A DNA stretch of 64,000 bases from Bradyrhizobium diazoefficiens (GCF_018131185.1 NZ_JAFCJE010000003.1:744001-808000), one strand, 5' to 3'; numbered from the stretch's first letter, positions 27,581-36,249 are shown. Program-made: numbers and translations. Notes: generated by a model not told the origin, from the sequence alone.

Positions 27581-28350
27581 TGAAGGCGAAGGTTCTCCTG
27601 AGCCTGATCCTGCTATGCGGTAGCCTCGCCGCGCCTGTGGCGCGCGCGGGGGATGCTGCGTCTGCCGCGCCCGCGGCATGCGAATTGCCGTCTTATCTAC
27701 TTACCAGCGAAAGCCGGCTTCCCAAGGTCGCCGATGCCATCAAGGCCGGCAAACCGCTCGACATCCTCGTCATCGGCAGCCGCTCGACCACGATTCCGTC
27801 TTCGGAGGGCAGCTCCTATCCGGCGCGCATGGAGGCGATGCTCAAGGAGAAGCTGCCGCCGTCCGAGGTGGTGCACGTCTCCGTAGAAATACAGAGCAAG
27901 AGAACCGCGGAGGAGGCCGCCTCCACCTTCGTTAAGCTGTTGGAAGCAAAAACGCCTACTTTGGTCATCTGGCAGACCGGGACCGTGGATGCCATCCGAT
28001 CCATCGATCCCGACGAATTTCGCAGCGCCGTGACCGATGGAGTTGTTGCGTTGCAAAAGGCAGGGGCCGACGTCGTCTTGATGAATTTGCAGTACAGCCC
28101 GCGCACCGAAACGATGATCTCGGCGCAACCGTTTCTCGATAATATGCGCGTGGTGGCGCAGGAGCACGATATTCCCCTGTTCGATCGTTTCGCGATCATG
28201 CGGCAGTGGAATGATCAGGGTCAGTTCGACCTGTTCAGCCCGTCCCGCGGGCCCGAGCTGGCGAAACAGGTCCATGATTGCCTCGGCCGGGCGTTGGCAC
28301 AGTTCGTGATTGACGCTGCCCATCTGGAGCCGGCCCAGCAGCAAAATTGA
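27580..28350 (+). CDS. Secreted SGNH-like protein, catalytic residues apparently lost
   Basis: The 256-residue product has a Sec signal peptide (first 23 residues, ending ARA) and is clearly a paralogue of the next gene (compare LVIWQTGTVDAIR with LVIWQVGTNAVLR, and QYSP in both). Block I reads GSRSTT, but the block III Asn is Val136, and the block V DxxH near the C-terminus is absent. So it is probably not an active esterase and may be a glycan-binding or scaffold partner. It overlaps the opgC stop by one base. Confidence 0.72.
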   Translation: MKAKVLLSLILLCGSLAAPVARAGDAASAAPAACELPSYLLTSESRLPKVADAIKAGKPLDILVIGSRSTTIPSSEGSSYPARMEAMLKEKLPPSEVVHVSVEIQSKRTAEEAASTFVKLLEAKTPTLVIWQTGTVDAIRSIDPDEFRSAVTDGVVALQKAGADVVLMNLQYSPRTETMISAQPFLDNMRVVAQEHDIPLFDRFAIMRQWNDQGQFDLFSPSRGPELAKQVHDCLGRALAQFVIDAAHLEPAQQQN

Positions 28351-28362
28351 GGTCTAGCGTTA

Positions 28363-29355
28363 ATGAGTTCTCTCCGCCCTTTTTGCCTGACGACATGGTT
28401 GGCCGCGCCTGTAGCCGCGATGCTGTTGTTCCTGGCGCCGGCCTCGCAGTCGCATGCGCAGACGCAAACCGCGCAGGCGACATCCACCGCGCCGCAGACG
28501 GCTGATCCTGCTCCCGCTTCCCCCTCGCAGACCACTGTCGCCGCGACCTCGCCCGAGCAGCGCGGCGTCACCTCGCGCGCCGTCGACAAGGTCAAGCAGG
28601 TCGCCAAGTCCGCCGCCGACATTTTCAGCCGCGTACCCTGCCTGCCGCCGAAGGGCGGTGCGAAGGCGATGGGCACGCTGCCGCATGTCGCAGGCAAGCT
28701 CGCCGCGGGCCAGCCCGTGGTCATCGTCGCATTCGGCTCGTCCTCGACGCAGGGATTCGGGGCGAGTTCGCCGGAGTTCAACTATCCGAACCGTCTTGCC
28801 GCGCAGCTGCGCCGGCACTATCCGAGCGCCGACATCACCGTCGTCAATGCCGGCGTCGGCGGCGAGGACGCCCCCGAGATGATGAAGCGCCTGCAGACGC
28901 AGGTGATCGATACTCATCCGGATCTCGTGATCTGGCAGGTCGGCACCAACGCCGTACTGCGCAATCTCGATCCCGGCGAGACTGCCAAGCTGGTCGAGGA
29001 CGGCATCAGCCGCATTCAGGCCGCCGGTGGCACCGACATCGTGCTGGTCGATCCGCAATATTCGCCGGCCGTCAACCAGCGCAAGGAGAGCGCCGGCAAG
29101 ATGATCAAGCTGCTCGGCAATGTTGCCGAGCTCCGCAAGGTCGGCATCTTCCCCCGTTTCGAGGTGATGCGGGATTGGCACGAGAACCAGTCGATCCCGG
29201 TCGAGAGCTTTGTCATTGCCGACGGGCTGCACATGAACGATTGGGGCTATGCCTGCTTCGCCCAACTGCTTGCCGACGACATCATCCGCTCCGTCGGCCA
29301 GATCAAGCTGGGCGTGAACGTGCCGGCGGACGTGCGGACGTATCGGCCGATGTGA
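28363..29355 (+). CDS. Secreted SGNH/GDSL hydrolase
   Basis: The 330-residue protein has a signal peptide (to about residue 32), a low-complexity T/A/P/S linker (33-65), and an SGNH domain. The blocks are complete: GSSST with nucleophile probably Ser127, NAGVGGED with the oxyanion Gly, GTNA with Asn196, and DGLH with Asp287 and His290. It should hydrolyse or transfer an ester in the periplasm. It follows the degenerate paralogue by 12 bases in the opgC operon, so deacylation or acyl transfer on a periplasmic glycan is the likely theme. Confidence 0.82.
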   Translation: MSSLRPFCLTTWLAAPVAAMLLFLAPASQSHAQTQTAQATSTAPQTADPAPASPSQTTVAATSPEQRGVTSRAVDKVKQVAKSAADIFSRVPCLPPKGGAKAMGTLPHVAGKLAAGQPVVIVAFGSSSTQGFGASSPEFNYPNRLAAQLRRHYPSADITVVNAGVGGEDAPEMMKRLQTQVIDTHPDLVIWQVGTNAVLRNLDPGETAKLVEDGISRIQAAGGTDIVLVDPQYSPAVNQRKESAGKMIKLLGNVAELRKVGIFPRFEVMRDWHENQSIPVESFVIADGLHMNDWGYACFAQLLADDIIRSVGQIKLGVNVPADVRTYRPM

Positions 29356-29363
29356 GACGGTGC

Positions 29364-29454
29364 TGTAGGGTGGGTTAGGCGAAGCCGTAACCCACCAACC
29401 TTCGTTCGGCGCCGTAGAGATATGGTGGGTTACGCTGCGCTAACCCACCCTACG
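29364..29454. repeat. Palindromic repeat (family C variant)
   Basis: The ends TGTAGGGTGGGTTAGGCG and CGCTAACCCACCCTAC pair, with inner TAACCCACC and GGTGGGTTA. It separates the convergent SGNH gene and metZ. Confidence 0.87.
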
Positions 29455-29460
29455 AAGCCC

Positions 29461-30648
29461 TTACGCCTTCTCCAGCGCGGCGGTCAGATCCTCGATCAGA
29501 TCGTCCGCATGCTCGAGCCCTGCGGAGAAGCGGATGAAGCCTTCGCCGATGCCGAGGGCGGCGCGGTCTTCCGGCTTCAGGCGCTGATGCGTCGTGGTCG
29601 CCGGATGCGTGACCAGGCTCTTGGCGTCCCCGAGATTGTTCGAGATTCGCGCGAGCTTGAGCTCGTTGAGCACGCGGAACGCAGCCGCTTTGCCGCCCTT
29701 GACCTCGAAGCCGACCAGCGTCGAGCCGCCGCGCATCTGCTTTTTCACCAGCGCCGCTTGCGGATGATCGGCGCGGCCGGGATAGACCAGCCGCGCGATC
29801 TTCGGATGGCTCGCCAGCACCTCGGCGATGCGCGCCGCGGTATCGGTCTGCGCGCGCACGCGCACGCTGAGCGTCTCCAGGCCCTTGAGCAGAACCCAGG
29901 CGTTGAACGGCGAGATCGACGGGCCGGTCTGGCGCATGAAATTGTGGATGTGCTCGGCGATGAAGGCTTCCGAGGACAGGATGATGCCGCCGAGGCAGCG
30001 GCCCTGGCCGTCGATATGCTTGGTCGCGGAATAGACCACGACGTCGGCGCCCAGCGCGAGCGGGCTCTGCCAGATCGGGGTCGCGAACACGTTGTCGACG
30101 ACGAGCCGCGCGCCGCCCTTGTGCGCGATCTCCGCGATCGAGGGGATGTCGAGCACGTCGAGCGTCGGGTTGGTCGGGCTCTCCAGGAAGAACGTCTTGG
30201 TATTCGGCCGCAGCGCGCGCTGCCACTGGTCGAGATCGAGGCCGTCGACCAGCGTGGTCTCGATGCCGTAGCGCGGCAACAGGTCCTGGATGACGTAGAG
30301 ACACGAGCCGAACAGCGCGCGGGAAGCCACGACATGATCGCCGGCCTTGAGCGGCGCCAGGATCGCGGTCGTCACCGCGGCCATGCCAGTTGCCGCCGAG
30401 CGGGCGGCTTCGGCTCCCTCGAGCTCGATCATGCGGCGCTCGAACATCGCGATGGTGGGATTGGAATAGCGCGAATAGATGAAGCCCGGATCCTCGCCCT
30501 TGAACCGTGCCTCGCATTCCTCGGCGCTGTTGTAGACGTAGCCTTGCGTCAGGAACAGCGACTCCGACGTCTCCCCATATTGCGAGCGCAGGGTGCCGGA
30601 ATGGACCAGGCGGGTTTCGGGACGGTAAGCAGCAGGCGACTTCGACAT
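29461..30648 (-). CDS. metZ: O-succinylhomoserine sulfhydrylase
   Basis: The 395-residue PLP enzyme of the Cys/Met metabolism family makes homocysteine from O-succinylhomoserine and sulfide. It shows YSRYSNPTIAMFE, the PLP Asp region VDNVFATPI, the Schiff-base Lys in YSATKHIDGQG, and SLVTHPATTTH near the C-terminus. The start at 30648 has GGAGGGTCC upstream and begins at the family-typical residues. Its leader holds a SAM-II riboswitch with a terminator, so it should shut off when S-adenosylmethionine is high. Confidence 0.93.
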   Translation of the reverse strand: MSKSPAAYRPETRLVHSGTLRSQYGETSESLFLTQGYVYNSAEECEARFKGEDPGFIYSRYSNPTIAMFERRMIELEGAEAARSAATGMAAVTTAILAPLKAGDHVVASRALFGSCLYVIQDLLPRYGIETTLVDGLDLDQWQRALRPNTKTFFLESPTNPTLDVLDIPSIAEIAHKGGARLVVDNVFATPIWQSPLALGADVVVYSATKHIDGQGRCLGGIILSSEAFIAEHIHNFMRQTGPSISPFNAWVLLKGLETLSVRVRAQTDTAARIAEVLASHPKIARLVYPGRADHPQAALVKKQMRGGSTLVGFEVKGGKAAAFRVLNELKLARISNNLGDAKSLVTHPATTTHQRLKPEDRAALGIGEGFIRFSAGLEHADDLIEDLTAALEKA

Positions 30649-30661
30649 AGGACCCTCCGAC

Positions 30662-30687
30662 GTGACCGCTTCGTCGAAAACGGTCAC
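30662..30687 (-). promoter_or_regulatory. Hairpin just upstream of the metZ ribosome-binding site
   Basis: GTGACCG and CGGTCAC form a perfect 7-bp stem with a 12-base loop, ending about 5 bases before GGAGGG. It follows the T-run of the leader terminator and could mask or present the ribosome-binding site. Confidence 0.5.
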
Positions 30688-30740
30688 AAAAAAACCGGCC
30701 TGGATATCTCCACGGGCCGGGATCACAGAGGTCCCCGGCC
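30688..30740 (-). terminator. metZ leader terminator with competing antiterminator hairpin
   Basis: In the minus-strand RNA, CCGGCC (30715-30720) pairs with GGCCGG (30695-30700) and is followed by seven U (30688-30694): an intrinsic terminator. The same CCGGCC also ends an upstream hairpin, GGCCGGG (30734-30740) with CCCGGCC (30715-30721). The two folds exclude each other, as in an attenuator. Confidence 0.75.
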
Positions 30741-30796
30741 TGTTTAGCGACTTATTTAACGTGGCTGCAAGCCGGCCGGCTCAAATCACCACGGGA
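30741..30796 (-). ncRNA. SAM-II riboswitch aptamer in the metZ leader
   Basis: The minus strand reads CCCGTGGTGATTTGAGCC, then GGCTTGCAGCCACGTTAAA and AAGTCGCTAAA, which is the conserved SAM-II sequence. Stem P1 is CGTGG (30789-30793) with CCACG (30760-30764). SAM-II aptamers bind S-adenosylmethionine and lie upstream of methionine genes in alphaproteobacteria. Confidence 0.9.
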
Positions 30797-30805
30797 TAAG
30801 TGATG

Positions 30806-30834
30806 CTCATATTCCGCAATGCCCTTTCCGTCAA
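30806..30834 (-). promoter_or_regulatory. Candidate metZ promoter
   Basis: On the minus strand TTGACG (30829-30834) and TATGAG (30806-30811) are 17 bases apart. The predicted start is about 7 bases downstream, right at the 5' edge of the riboswitch. Confidence 0.6.
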
Positions 30835-30882
30835 GGCGTCCATCGGATAGCCGTAAAAGGCTTGTATTTCCCGCATGTCCGG

Positions 30883-32019
30883 ATGCATTTGACCCCTGAT
30901 GAGGATCCCCGGTTGACGTTTACGGTCGCGCCCGACGCCAATGGTATCCTGCCCGACCGCATGATCGCGGCGATGGCGGACGCGGGCCTCATCCTGCCCG
31001 CCTACGACTTCGTCGAGAGCCAGATCCAGCCGGCGAGCCTCGATCTGCGCCTCGGCGACATCGCCTACCGCGTCCGCGCCAGCTTCCTGCCGGGTCCCGG
31101 CGCCACGGTGGCCGAGCGCATCGACGAATTGAAGCTGCACGAGTTCAGCCTCGCCGACGGCGCGGTGCTGGAGACCAACTGCGTCTACATCGTGCCGCTC
31201 CTGGAAAGCCTCGCGCTGCCGCCGGAGATCGTCGCGGCCGCGAACCCGAAAAGCTCCACCGGCCGGCTCGACGTCTTCACCCGCGTCATCGCCGACGGCA
31301 CCCGCCGCTTCGACATGATCGGCGCCGGCTATCACGGCCCGCTCTATGCCGAGATCAGCCCGAAGACGTTTCCGGTGCTGGTCAGCGAGGGCTCGCGCCT
31401 CAGCCAGGTGCGTTTCCGCACCGGTGACGCCATCCTCAATGCCGACGAGCTCGATGGCCTGCATGCCGCCGAGCGCCTCGTCGACATCGACGATGCCGAT
31501 CTCTCCGGCGGCGTCGCCGTCTCCGTCGATCTGTCCGGCGAGAAAGGCAGCGGCTTCGTCGGTTATCGCGCCAAGCGCCACACCGGCGTCGTCGACGTCG
31601 ATCGTCGCGCCGGCTACGCGGTCGAGGATTTCTGGGAGCCGATCTCGGCACGTCCCGACGGCAGCCTGATCCTCGATCCCGGCGAGTTCTACATCCTGGC
31701 CTCGAAGGAAGCCGTGCAGGTGCCGCCAGACTACGCCGCGGAGATGGTGCCGTTCGATCCGCTGGTCGGCGAATTCCGCGTGCACTATGCCGGATTCTTC
31801 GATCCCGGCTTCGGCTATGCCGGCGCCGGCGGGCTGGGCTCGCGCGCCGTGCTGGAGGTGCGCTCGCGCGAAGTGCCGTTCATCCTGGAGCATGGCCAGA
31901 TCGTCGGCCGCCTGGTCTACGAGAGGATGCTGGCGCGTCCAGACGCGATGTACGGCCAGCGCATCGGTTCCAACTACCAGGCTCAGGGCCTCAAACTTTC
32001 GAAGCATTTCCGGGTGTAG
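30883..32019 (+). CDS. dcd: 2'-deoxycytidine 5'-triphosphate deaminase (two-domain form)
   Basis: This protein of about 378 residues is the long alphaproteobacterial Dcd that deaminates dCTP to dUTP for thymidylate synthesis. The N-terminal half holds the dUTPase-like core with QPASLDLRLGD and the motif NPKSSTGRLDVFTRV (Ser/Arg phosphate contacts); a second related half starts near residue 200 and ends in SKHFRV. The start is uncertain: the ATG at 30883 lacks a clear ribosome site, and a TTG 21 bases upstream with AAAGG is possible. It is divergent from metZ. Confidence 0.85.
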   Translation: MHLTPDEDPRLTFTVAPDANGILPDRMIAAMADAGLILPAYDFVESQIQPASLDLRLGDIAYRVRASFLPGPGATVAERIDELKLHEFSLADGAVLETNCVYIVPLLESLALPPEIVAAANPKSSTGRLDVFTRVIADGTRRFDMIGAGYHGPLYAEISPKTFPVLVSEGSRLSQVRFRTGDAILNADELDGLHAAERLVDIDDADLSGGVAVSVDLSGEKGSGFVGYRAKRHTGVVDVDRRAGYAVEDFWEPISARPDGSLILDPGEFYILASKEAVQVPPDYAAEMVPFDPLVGEFRVHYAGFFDPGFGYAGAGGLGSRAVLEVRSREVPFILEHGQIVGRLVYERMLARPDAMYGQRIGSNYQAQGLKLSKHFRV

Positions 32020-32028
32020 CGCGATCCT

Positions 32029-32064
32029 GTAGCCCGGATTGCGTTTCACTCGATCCAGGCTACG
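32029..32064. repeat. Short palindromic repeat (family D)
   Basis: TGTAGCCCGGATTGCG pairs loosely with CGATCCAGGCTACG. The same GTAGCCCGGAT/ATCCGGGCTAC ends occur at 63175-63260. Confidence 0.6.
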
Positions 32065-32074
32065 AGGTGCCGAC

Positions 32075-32491
32075 ATGAGCAATCAATCCGAGCTCGACGC
32101 CAAGATCGCCGAAGACGTTGCGGATGCGCTGATCTATTCGGATCGCGACGGCACGATCATGCGGTGGAACCGCGCAGCAACGGCCCTGTTCGGCTTCACC
32201 GCTGCGGAAGCGCTCGGCCAGAATCTCGACCTGATCATTCCCGAACATCTCCGCGCGGCGCACTGGAAGGGCTTCGAGGCCGCGCTCGCCAGCGGCGCGA
32301 TGAAGCTTGCGGGAAGGCCGACGCTGACCCGCGCGCAACACAAGAGCGGACGCAAGCTCTACATCGAGATGACGTTCGCGCTGGTGCGCGATTCCGGCGG
32401 CAATGTGCTCGGATCCGTGGCGATGGCGCGCGACGTCACCGAACGGGTCGAGCGCGAGCGCGCGGCCAGGACGCCGCCGCAAACTTCGTGA
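32075..32491 (+). CDS. Single PAS-domain protein
   Basis: The 138-residue protein is essentially one PAS domain (about 12-125): DALIYSDRDGTIMRWNRAA, FGFTAAEALGQNLDLIIPEHLR and MARDVTERVERER at the end. It has no output domain. Such stand-alone PAS proteins may sense a ligand and act on a partner kinase or regulator in trans. The ATG is preceded by GAGGTG. No neighbour gives a clear function. Confidence 0.85.
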   Translation: MSNQSELDAKIAEDVADALIYSDRDGTIMRWNRAATALFGFTAAEALGQNLDLIIPEHLRAAHWKGFEAALASGAMKLAGRPTLTRAQHKSGRKLYIEMTFALVRDSGGNVLGSVAMARDVTERVERERAARTPPQTS

Positions 32492-32595
32492 TGCGGAATT
32501 GGCTGGCGGTCACGCAGGGCGCTCTGCTTGGGCGTCATGTTGCTTGCCTGAAGGCGCAGTGACACACTCGATCAAAATAACGATCGGGAGTGAAC

Positions 32596-33648
32596 ATGAC
32601 CGCCGCATCGGACCCCGCGCAGGAAGCTCAATGGAAGCGCTGGCGCGCGGTCGCCGACCTCTACCACGCCTACTTCACCGGGCTCATTCTCACCGTCGTC
32701 ACGCGGCGCGGCACGGCCGATGCGGCGGAGTTCGTCTTCCGTGTGTTTCGCCGCCAGCAGCAGGAGCGCTTCCTGCCGGGCCTGCAAAAGCTCGGCCTCG
32801 ACCATCTGCCGCCGGCGGTGGCGGCTGCGCAATATCACTACCTCTCCAACTGGATCGGCGGCGTGCATGTCGAGTACATGTACGAGAGCGACACCAAGGC
32901 CTGGATCCGCTATCCGCCGCCACGCTGGATCTGGAAGGGCACGGCGATCTGCGGCGTGCCCGGCGAGGTCTCCCGCGCGATGCTGCGCGGCTGGCACGCC
33001 AACAATGGCGCAGCCCTCGGTGACCTCCGTCTCGGCTTCGTCTGCACCAAGCAGAGTGTCGACGGCCAGGACGGACTGGAAGGTTACTACCATCAATACG
33101 ATCATCCGCTTGAGCTCGATCGGCGGCTCGTGTTCGCACGTCACCTCGAAGCGCCGCTGTTCGATGCGAAGGCCGCGCCGGCTTTGCCGGTGGCAAGCTG
33201 GCCGAAACCGCGCCTGGAGAAGGCCTATCGCAACTACGCGATGGAATATGTGCGCACCGCCGCGCCCGTGATGGTGCAGCTGTTCGGCCCGGAAGACGCC
33301 GGCTACCTGCTGCACCTCAACGGCAAGCTGATCGGCATGCAGTATTTCGACGACGTCGCCGCCGCGCTGGCGATGGACCGCGGCGGTGCGAGAACGTTCG
33401 CCTCGTTTCTGGGCGCGCTGTTTGCTGCGCAGGACGACGCTGTCGAGACGACGCGATCCGAAAACGCGTTCGAACTCCGCCAGCAGAGCTGGAAGCTGAT
33501 GGATGACGTCGCCGACTATCATCCCGCTTGCGCCAGGGTGCTGGCGGGATTGTTCGAAGGCCTGGCTGCGGGTTGCGGGCGGCATATCGCGGTGCATCTG
33601 CGCCCCACCGCCGGTGGTCGTCCGCCGCTGGTCTGGACGATCGAATAG
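32596..33648 (+). CDS. Protein of unknown function
   Basis: The 350-residue soluble protein carries no domain I recognise. It has no signal peptide or membrane segment. The first 60 residues are helical and charged (KRWRAVADLYHAYFTG), followed by an aromatic-rich middle (WIGGVHVEYMYE, YPPPRWIWKG) and GYYHQYDHP. Codon use matches the neighbours, so it is a real gene. The ATG has GGGAGTGA upstream. It stands between a PAS protein and a MATE exporter with gaps over 100 bases on each side. Confidence 0.7.
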   Translation: MTAASDPAQEAQWKRWRAVADLYHAYFTGLILTVVTRRGTADAAEFVFRVFRRQQQERFLPGLQKLGLDHLPPAVAAAQYHYLSNWIGGVHVEYMYESDTKAWIRYPPPRWIWKGTAICGVPGEVSRAMLRGWHANNGAALGDLRLGFVCTKQSVDGQDGLEGYYHQYDHPLELDRRLVFARHLEAPLFDAKAAPALPVASWPKPRLEKAYRNYAMEYVRTAAPVMVQLFGPEDAGYLLHLNGKLIGMQYFDDVAAALAMDRGGARTFASFLGALFAAQDDAVETTRSENAFELRQQSWKLMDDVADYHPACARVLAGLFEGLAAGCGRHIAVHLRPTAGGRPPLVWTIE

Positions 33649-33813
33649 CTTCACCCATCGGAATGCGCTGCCGCAGGGCACGCCTGCATCTGGCGCAGGA
33701 GGAATTGCTCCGCGCCGTGCTAACAAGCCTCCGCCGCGCCTGCGCGCGAACAAATTGATTGTCACACCTACGCATTGCCGCGCCGCGAAGAGCGCTCATG
33801 CCCCGGAGAGGAT

Positions 33814-35259
33814 ATGTCCGACATCGCCGAGATCCCGGTCGATGAGCAAGAGCGTCCGCTGCCGCCGCCTCCACCGCCGGTGCGAAGCGCGCTGACGGAC
33901 GGGCCGATCCTGCGCACGCTGCTCGGCCTCGCCTGGCCCAACGTCATCGCGCTGTCGGCCGGCACCTGTACGGTGATCGCGGAGACCTCCTATATCGGAC
34001 GGCTCGGCGTCGAGGCGCTGGCGGCGATGGCGCTGGTGTTCCCGGCCATCATCCTGACCATGACGATGTCGGGCGGCGCCATGGGCGGCGCGGTGGCTTC
34101 CGCCATTGCGCGCGCGCTCGGCGCCGGCGATCGCGAGCGCGCCGGCACGCTCGCGATGCATGCGCTGCTGATCGGCATCGGCTTCGGCCTCGTCTTCATG
34201 CTGGGGATGCTGATCTTCGGGCCGACAGTGCTGGAAATGCTCGGCGGCCGCGGCGATGTGCTGATGCATGCGGTCGCCTATACGCAGGTGTTTTTCGGCG
34301 GCGCCGTGCTGCCCTGGCTGCTCAACACCATGGCCGGCGTATTGCGCGGCACCGGCAACATGAAGCTGCCGTCGTTCCTCATCCTCAACTCCGCGGCATG
34401 GCAGATCGTGCTCGGGGGCACGCTCGGTCTCGGCCTCGGACCGGTGCCGCAGTTCGGCATGCGTGGCGTCGCGGCCGGCGCGCTGATCGCCTATTGCATG
34501 AGCATCGGCATCATGGGCTGGTACCTGTTCTCGGGTCGTGCGCGTGTCACCTTGAGGCTGCGCGGCCTGCGGATCCAATGGGCGATGTTTTTCGACATTC
34601 TCAAGGTCGGCGCCATCGCCTGCTTCTCGCCGCTGCAATCGGTGCTGACGATCTCGATCTTCACCCACATGCTGGCGCAGTTCGGCACCGCGATCCTCGC
34701 CGGCTACGGCATCGGCGCGCGGCTCGAATTCCTGCTCACCTCGATCGCGTTCTCGTTCGGCATCGCCTGCGTGCCGATGGTCGGGATGGCGATCGGCGCA
34801 GGCAACGTCGCGCGGGCGCGGCGGGTCGCGTGGATCGCCAGTGCTGCCGCCTTCGTGGCGGTCGGCGCGCCCGCGTGCATCGTTGCGCTGTTTCCCGATC
34901 TCTGGATCAACATCTTCACCGACAGCGAGGCCGTGCGCGCGGCGAGCCATCAATATCTCTCGACGGTCGGGCCGTTCTACGCGTTTTTCGGCCTCGCCAC
35001 GACGATGTATTTCTCATCGCAAGGCGCAGCCAAGGTGATCGGGCCGGTGCTGGCGCAGACGGCGCGGCTGATCTACATCGCGGCTGTCGGCTGGTGGCTG
35101 TCGACGCACGAGGCCACCGCGCAGAGTTTTTTCTGGCTGGCTGCGAGCTCGATGGTCGTGCTCGGCCTGCTCTCGTCCTCCAGCGTCTTGCTGACGCGCT
35201 GGGGGCCGCGCGCGAGCAAGGGCGCGATCAGGCCGGCTCTCTCGGCTGTTCCCGACTAG
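33814..35259 (+). CDS. MATE family efflux transporter
   Basis: The 481-residue protein has 12 predicted membrane segments and the MATE fold in two related halves, with a soluble Pro-rich N-terminus (PLPPPPPPV). It would export cationic drugs or metabolites using a Na+ or H+ gradient; the substrate is unknown. The ATG at 33814 follows GGAGAGG. Its stop shares the bases CTAG with the stop of the convergent gene. Confidence 0.88.
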   Translation: MSDIAEIPVDEQERPLPPPPPPVRSALTDGPILRTLLGLAWPNVIALSAGTCTVIAETSYIGRLGVEALAAMALVFPAIILTMTMSGGAMGGAVASAIARALGAGDRERAGTLAMHALLIGIGFGLVFMLGMLIFGPTVLEMLGGRGDVLMHAVAYTQVFFGGAVLPWLLNTMAGVLRGTGNMKLPSFLILNSAAWQIVLGGTLGLGLGPVPQFGMRGVAAGALIAYCMSIGIMGWYLFSGRARVTLRLRGLRIQWAMFFDILKVGAIACFSPLQSVLTISIFTHMLAQFGTAILAGYGIGARLEFLLTSIAFSFGIACVPMVGMAIGAGNVARARRVAWIASAAAFVAVGAPACIVALFPDLWINIFTDSEAVRAASHQYLSTVGPFYAFFGLATTMYFSSQGAAKVIGPVLAQTARLIYIAAVGWWLSTHEATAQSFFWLAASSMVVLGLLSSSSVLLTRWGPRASKGAIRPALSAVPD

Positions 35260-35711
35260 CGATGCCTGTGGCGGCGATGGCCACCGCCGCCGACATTGGC
35301 GAGCCGCATCAATCGCGGAATCATCGCCATCATGTCGCCGCCGCCGGTGCCACCGAGCATGCCCATGATGTCGCCGCCGCCCATGCCACTGAATCCGGTC
35401 GGCATATAACCGCCTCCGCCCATCGGCGTTGCGCCGCCGTAATTGGGCGCGCCGAAGCCGCCGCCCATCATGCCGCCGCCATTCTCCATCATGCGACTCA
35501 TCATCGGGCCCATGGTCTGCATCATCATGGCGAAACGGCGCTTGCCCATCTTCGCCTTCATCATCTCCAGCATCGGGGCCATCTGGGTCATCATGTCCTC
35601 GCCACCGGCGCCGCCGCCGCCGAGGAACTGCGCCTTCGCCGGCGAGCTCGCGACAGAAAACAGCAGCAGCACGGCGGCCGCCTGGCAGATCACCTTGTCC
35701 GCACCTCTCAT
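35256..35711 (-). CDS. Met/Gly-rich secreted protein of unknown function
   Basis: The 151-residue product has a Sec signal peptide (about 28 residues, ending AKA). The mature part is dominated by Met and Gly: MMTQMAPMLEMMKAKMGK, then MMMQTMGPMMSRMMENGGG, and glycine runs, ending in a His/Arg tail GGHRRHRHR. No family is recognised. Met clusters plus His can bind Cu(I), but that is inference. GAGGAG lies about 5 bases upstream. Its stop overlaps that of the convergent MATE gene at CTAG. Confidence 0.75.
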   Translation of the reverse strand: MRGADKVICQAAAVLLLFSVASSPAKAQFLGGGGAGGEDMMTQMAPMLEMMKAKMGKRRFAMMMQTMGPMMSRMMENGGGMMGGGFGAPNYGGATPMGGGGYMPTGFSGMGGGDIMGMLGGTGGGDMMAMIPRLMRLANVGGGGHRRHRHR

Positions 35712-35824
35712 GGCATGCTCCTCGCGTGCGGAGCGCCGCCGGGAAAGCGGAGCCAACCGGACGCACGCGGGCATGATTGCGGACGGCGAGGGCGGAGCTC
35801 TGTGAAAAAACTCACACAGCCTGA

Positions 35825-36226
35825 TCAGGCCGCGACCGGTGGAAAGGCTCTGTGCAAGGCCATCACGGCCTCCCTGGTCTGGCCTTCGACGTAAGCCGCG
35901 AGATCGTTCGGCAGCATGTCGATGGTCCAGAGCATCCGGCTCTTGTCGTCGCCCTCGGCAATCACCTGCACCGAGGCGCTGTAGTGCTTGAGCCGCTCGT
36001 TGCTGATGGCATAGACGAGACGCCGCCGCGCATCGTTGCAATCGACCAGCACTTCGCGAGCCACCGCGCCGTTGGCGAAGGTGACGATGCGGGCGTCGCC
36101 GTCGAGCGTGCAGGCGGTGACGAAGCCCGGCACCAGCCGTTCATGCAGCGCACCGAAGTCGCGCACCGCATCCCAGACGTCGCGCGCCGGGGCGGGGAGG
36201 GGGATGTCGTTGTGGATGGAGGCCAT
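35825..36226 (-). CDS. SRPBCC family protein (polyketide cyclase/START-like)
   Basis: The 133-residue protein has the SRPBCC helix-grip fold: an N-terminal strand with PAPARDVWDAVRDFGALHERLVPG, alternating strands, and a long C-terminal helix (ADYVEGQTREAVMALHRAF type). These bind small hydrophobic ligands. No catalytic signature points to a function. GAGGAGACTCCC lies before the ATG. It is followed upstream by a palindromic repeat. Confidence 0.82.
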   Translation of the reverse strand: MASIHNDIPLPAPARDVWDAVRDFGALHERLVPGFVTACTLDGDARIVTFANGAVAREVLVDCNDARRRLVYAISNERLKHYSASVQVIAEGDDKSRMLWTIDMLPNDLAAYVEGQTREAVMALHRAFPPVAA

Positions 36227-36249
36227 GGGAGTCTCCTCAAATGCAGTCT

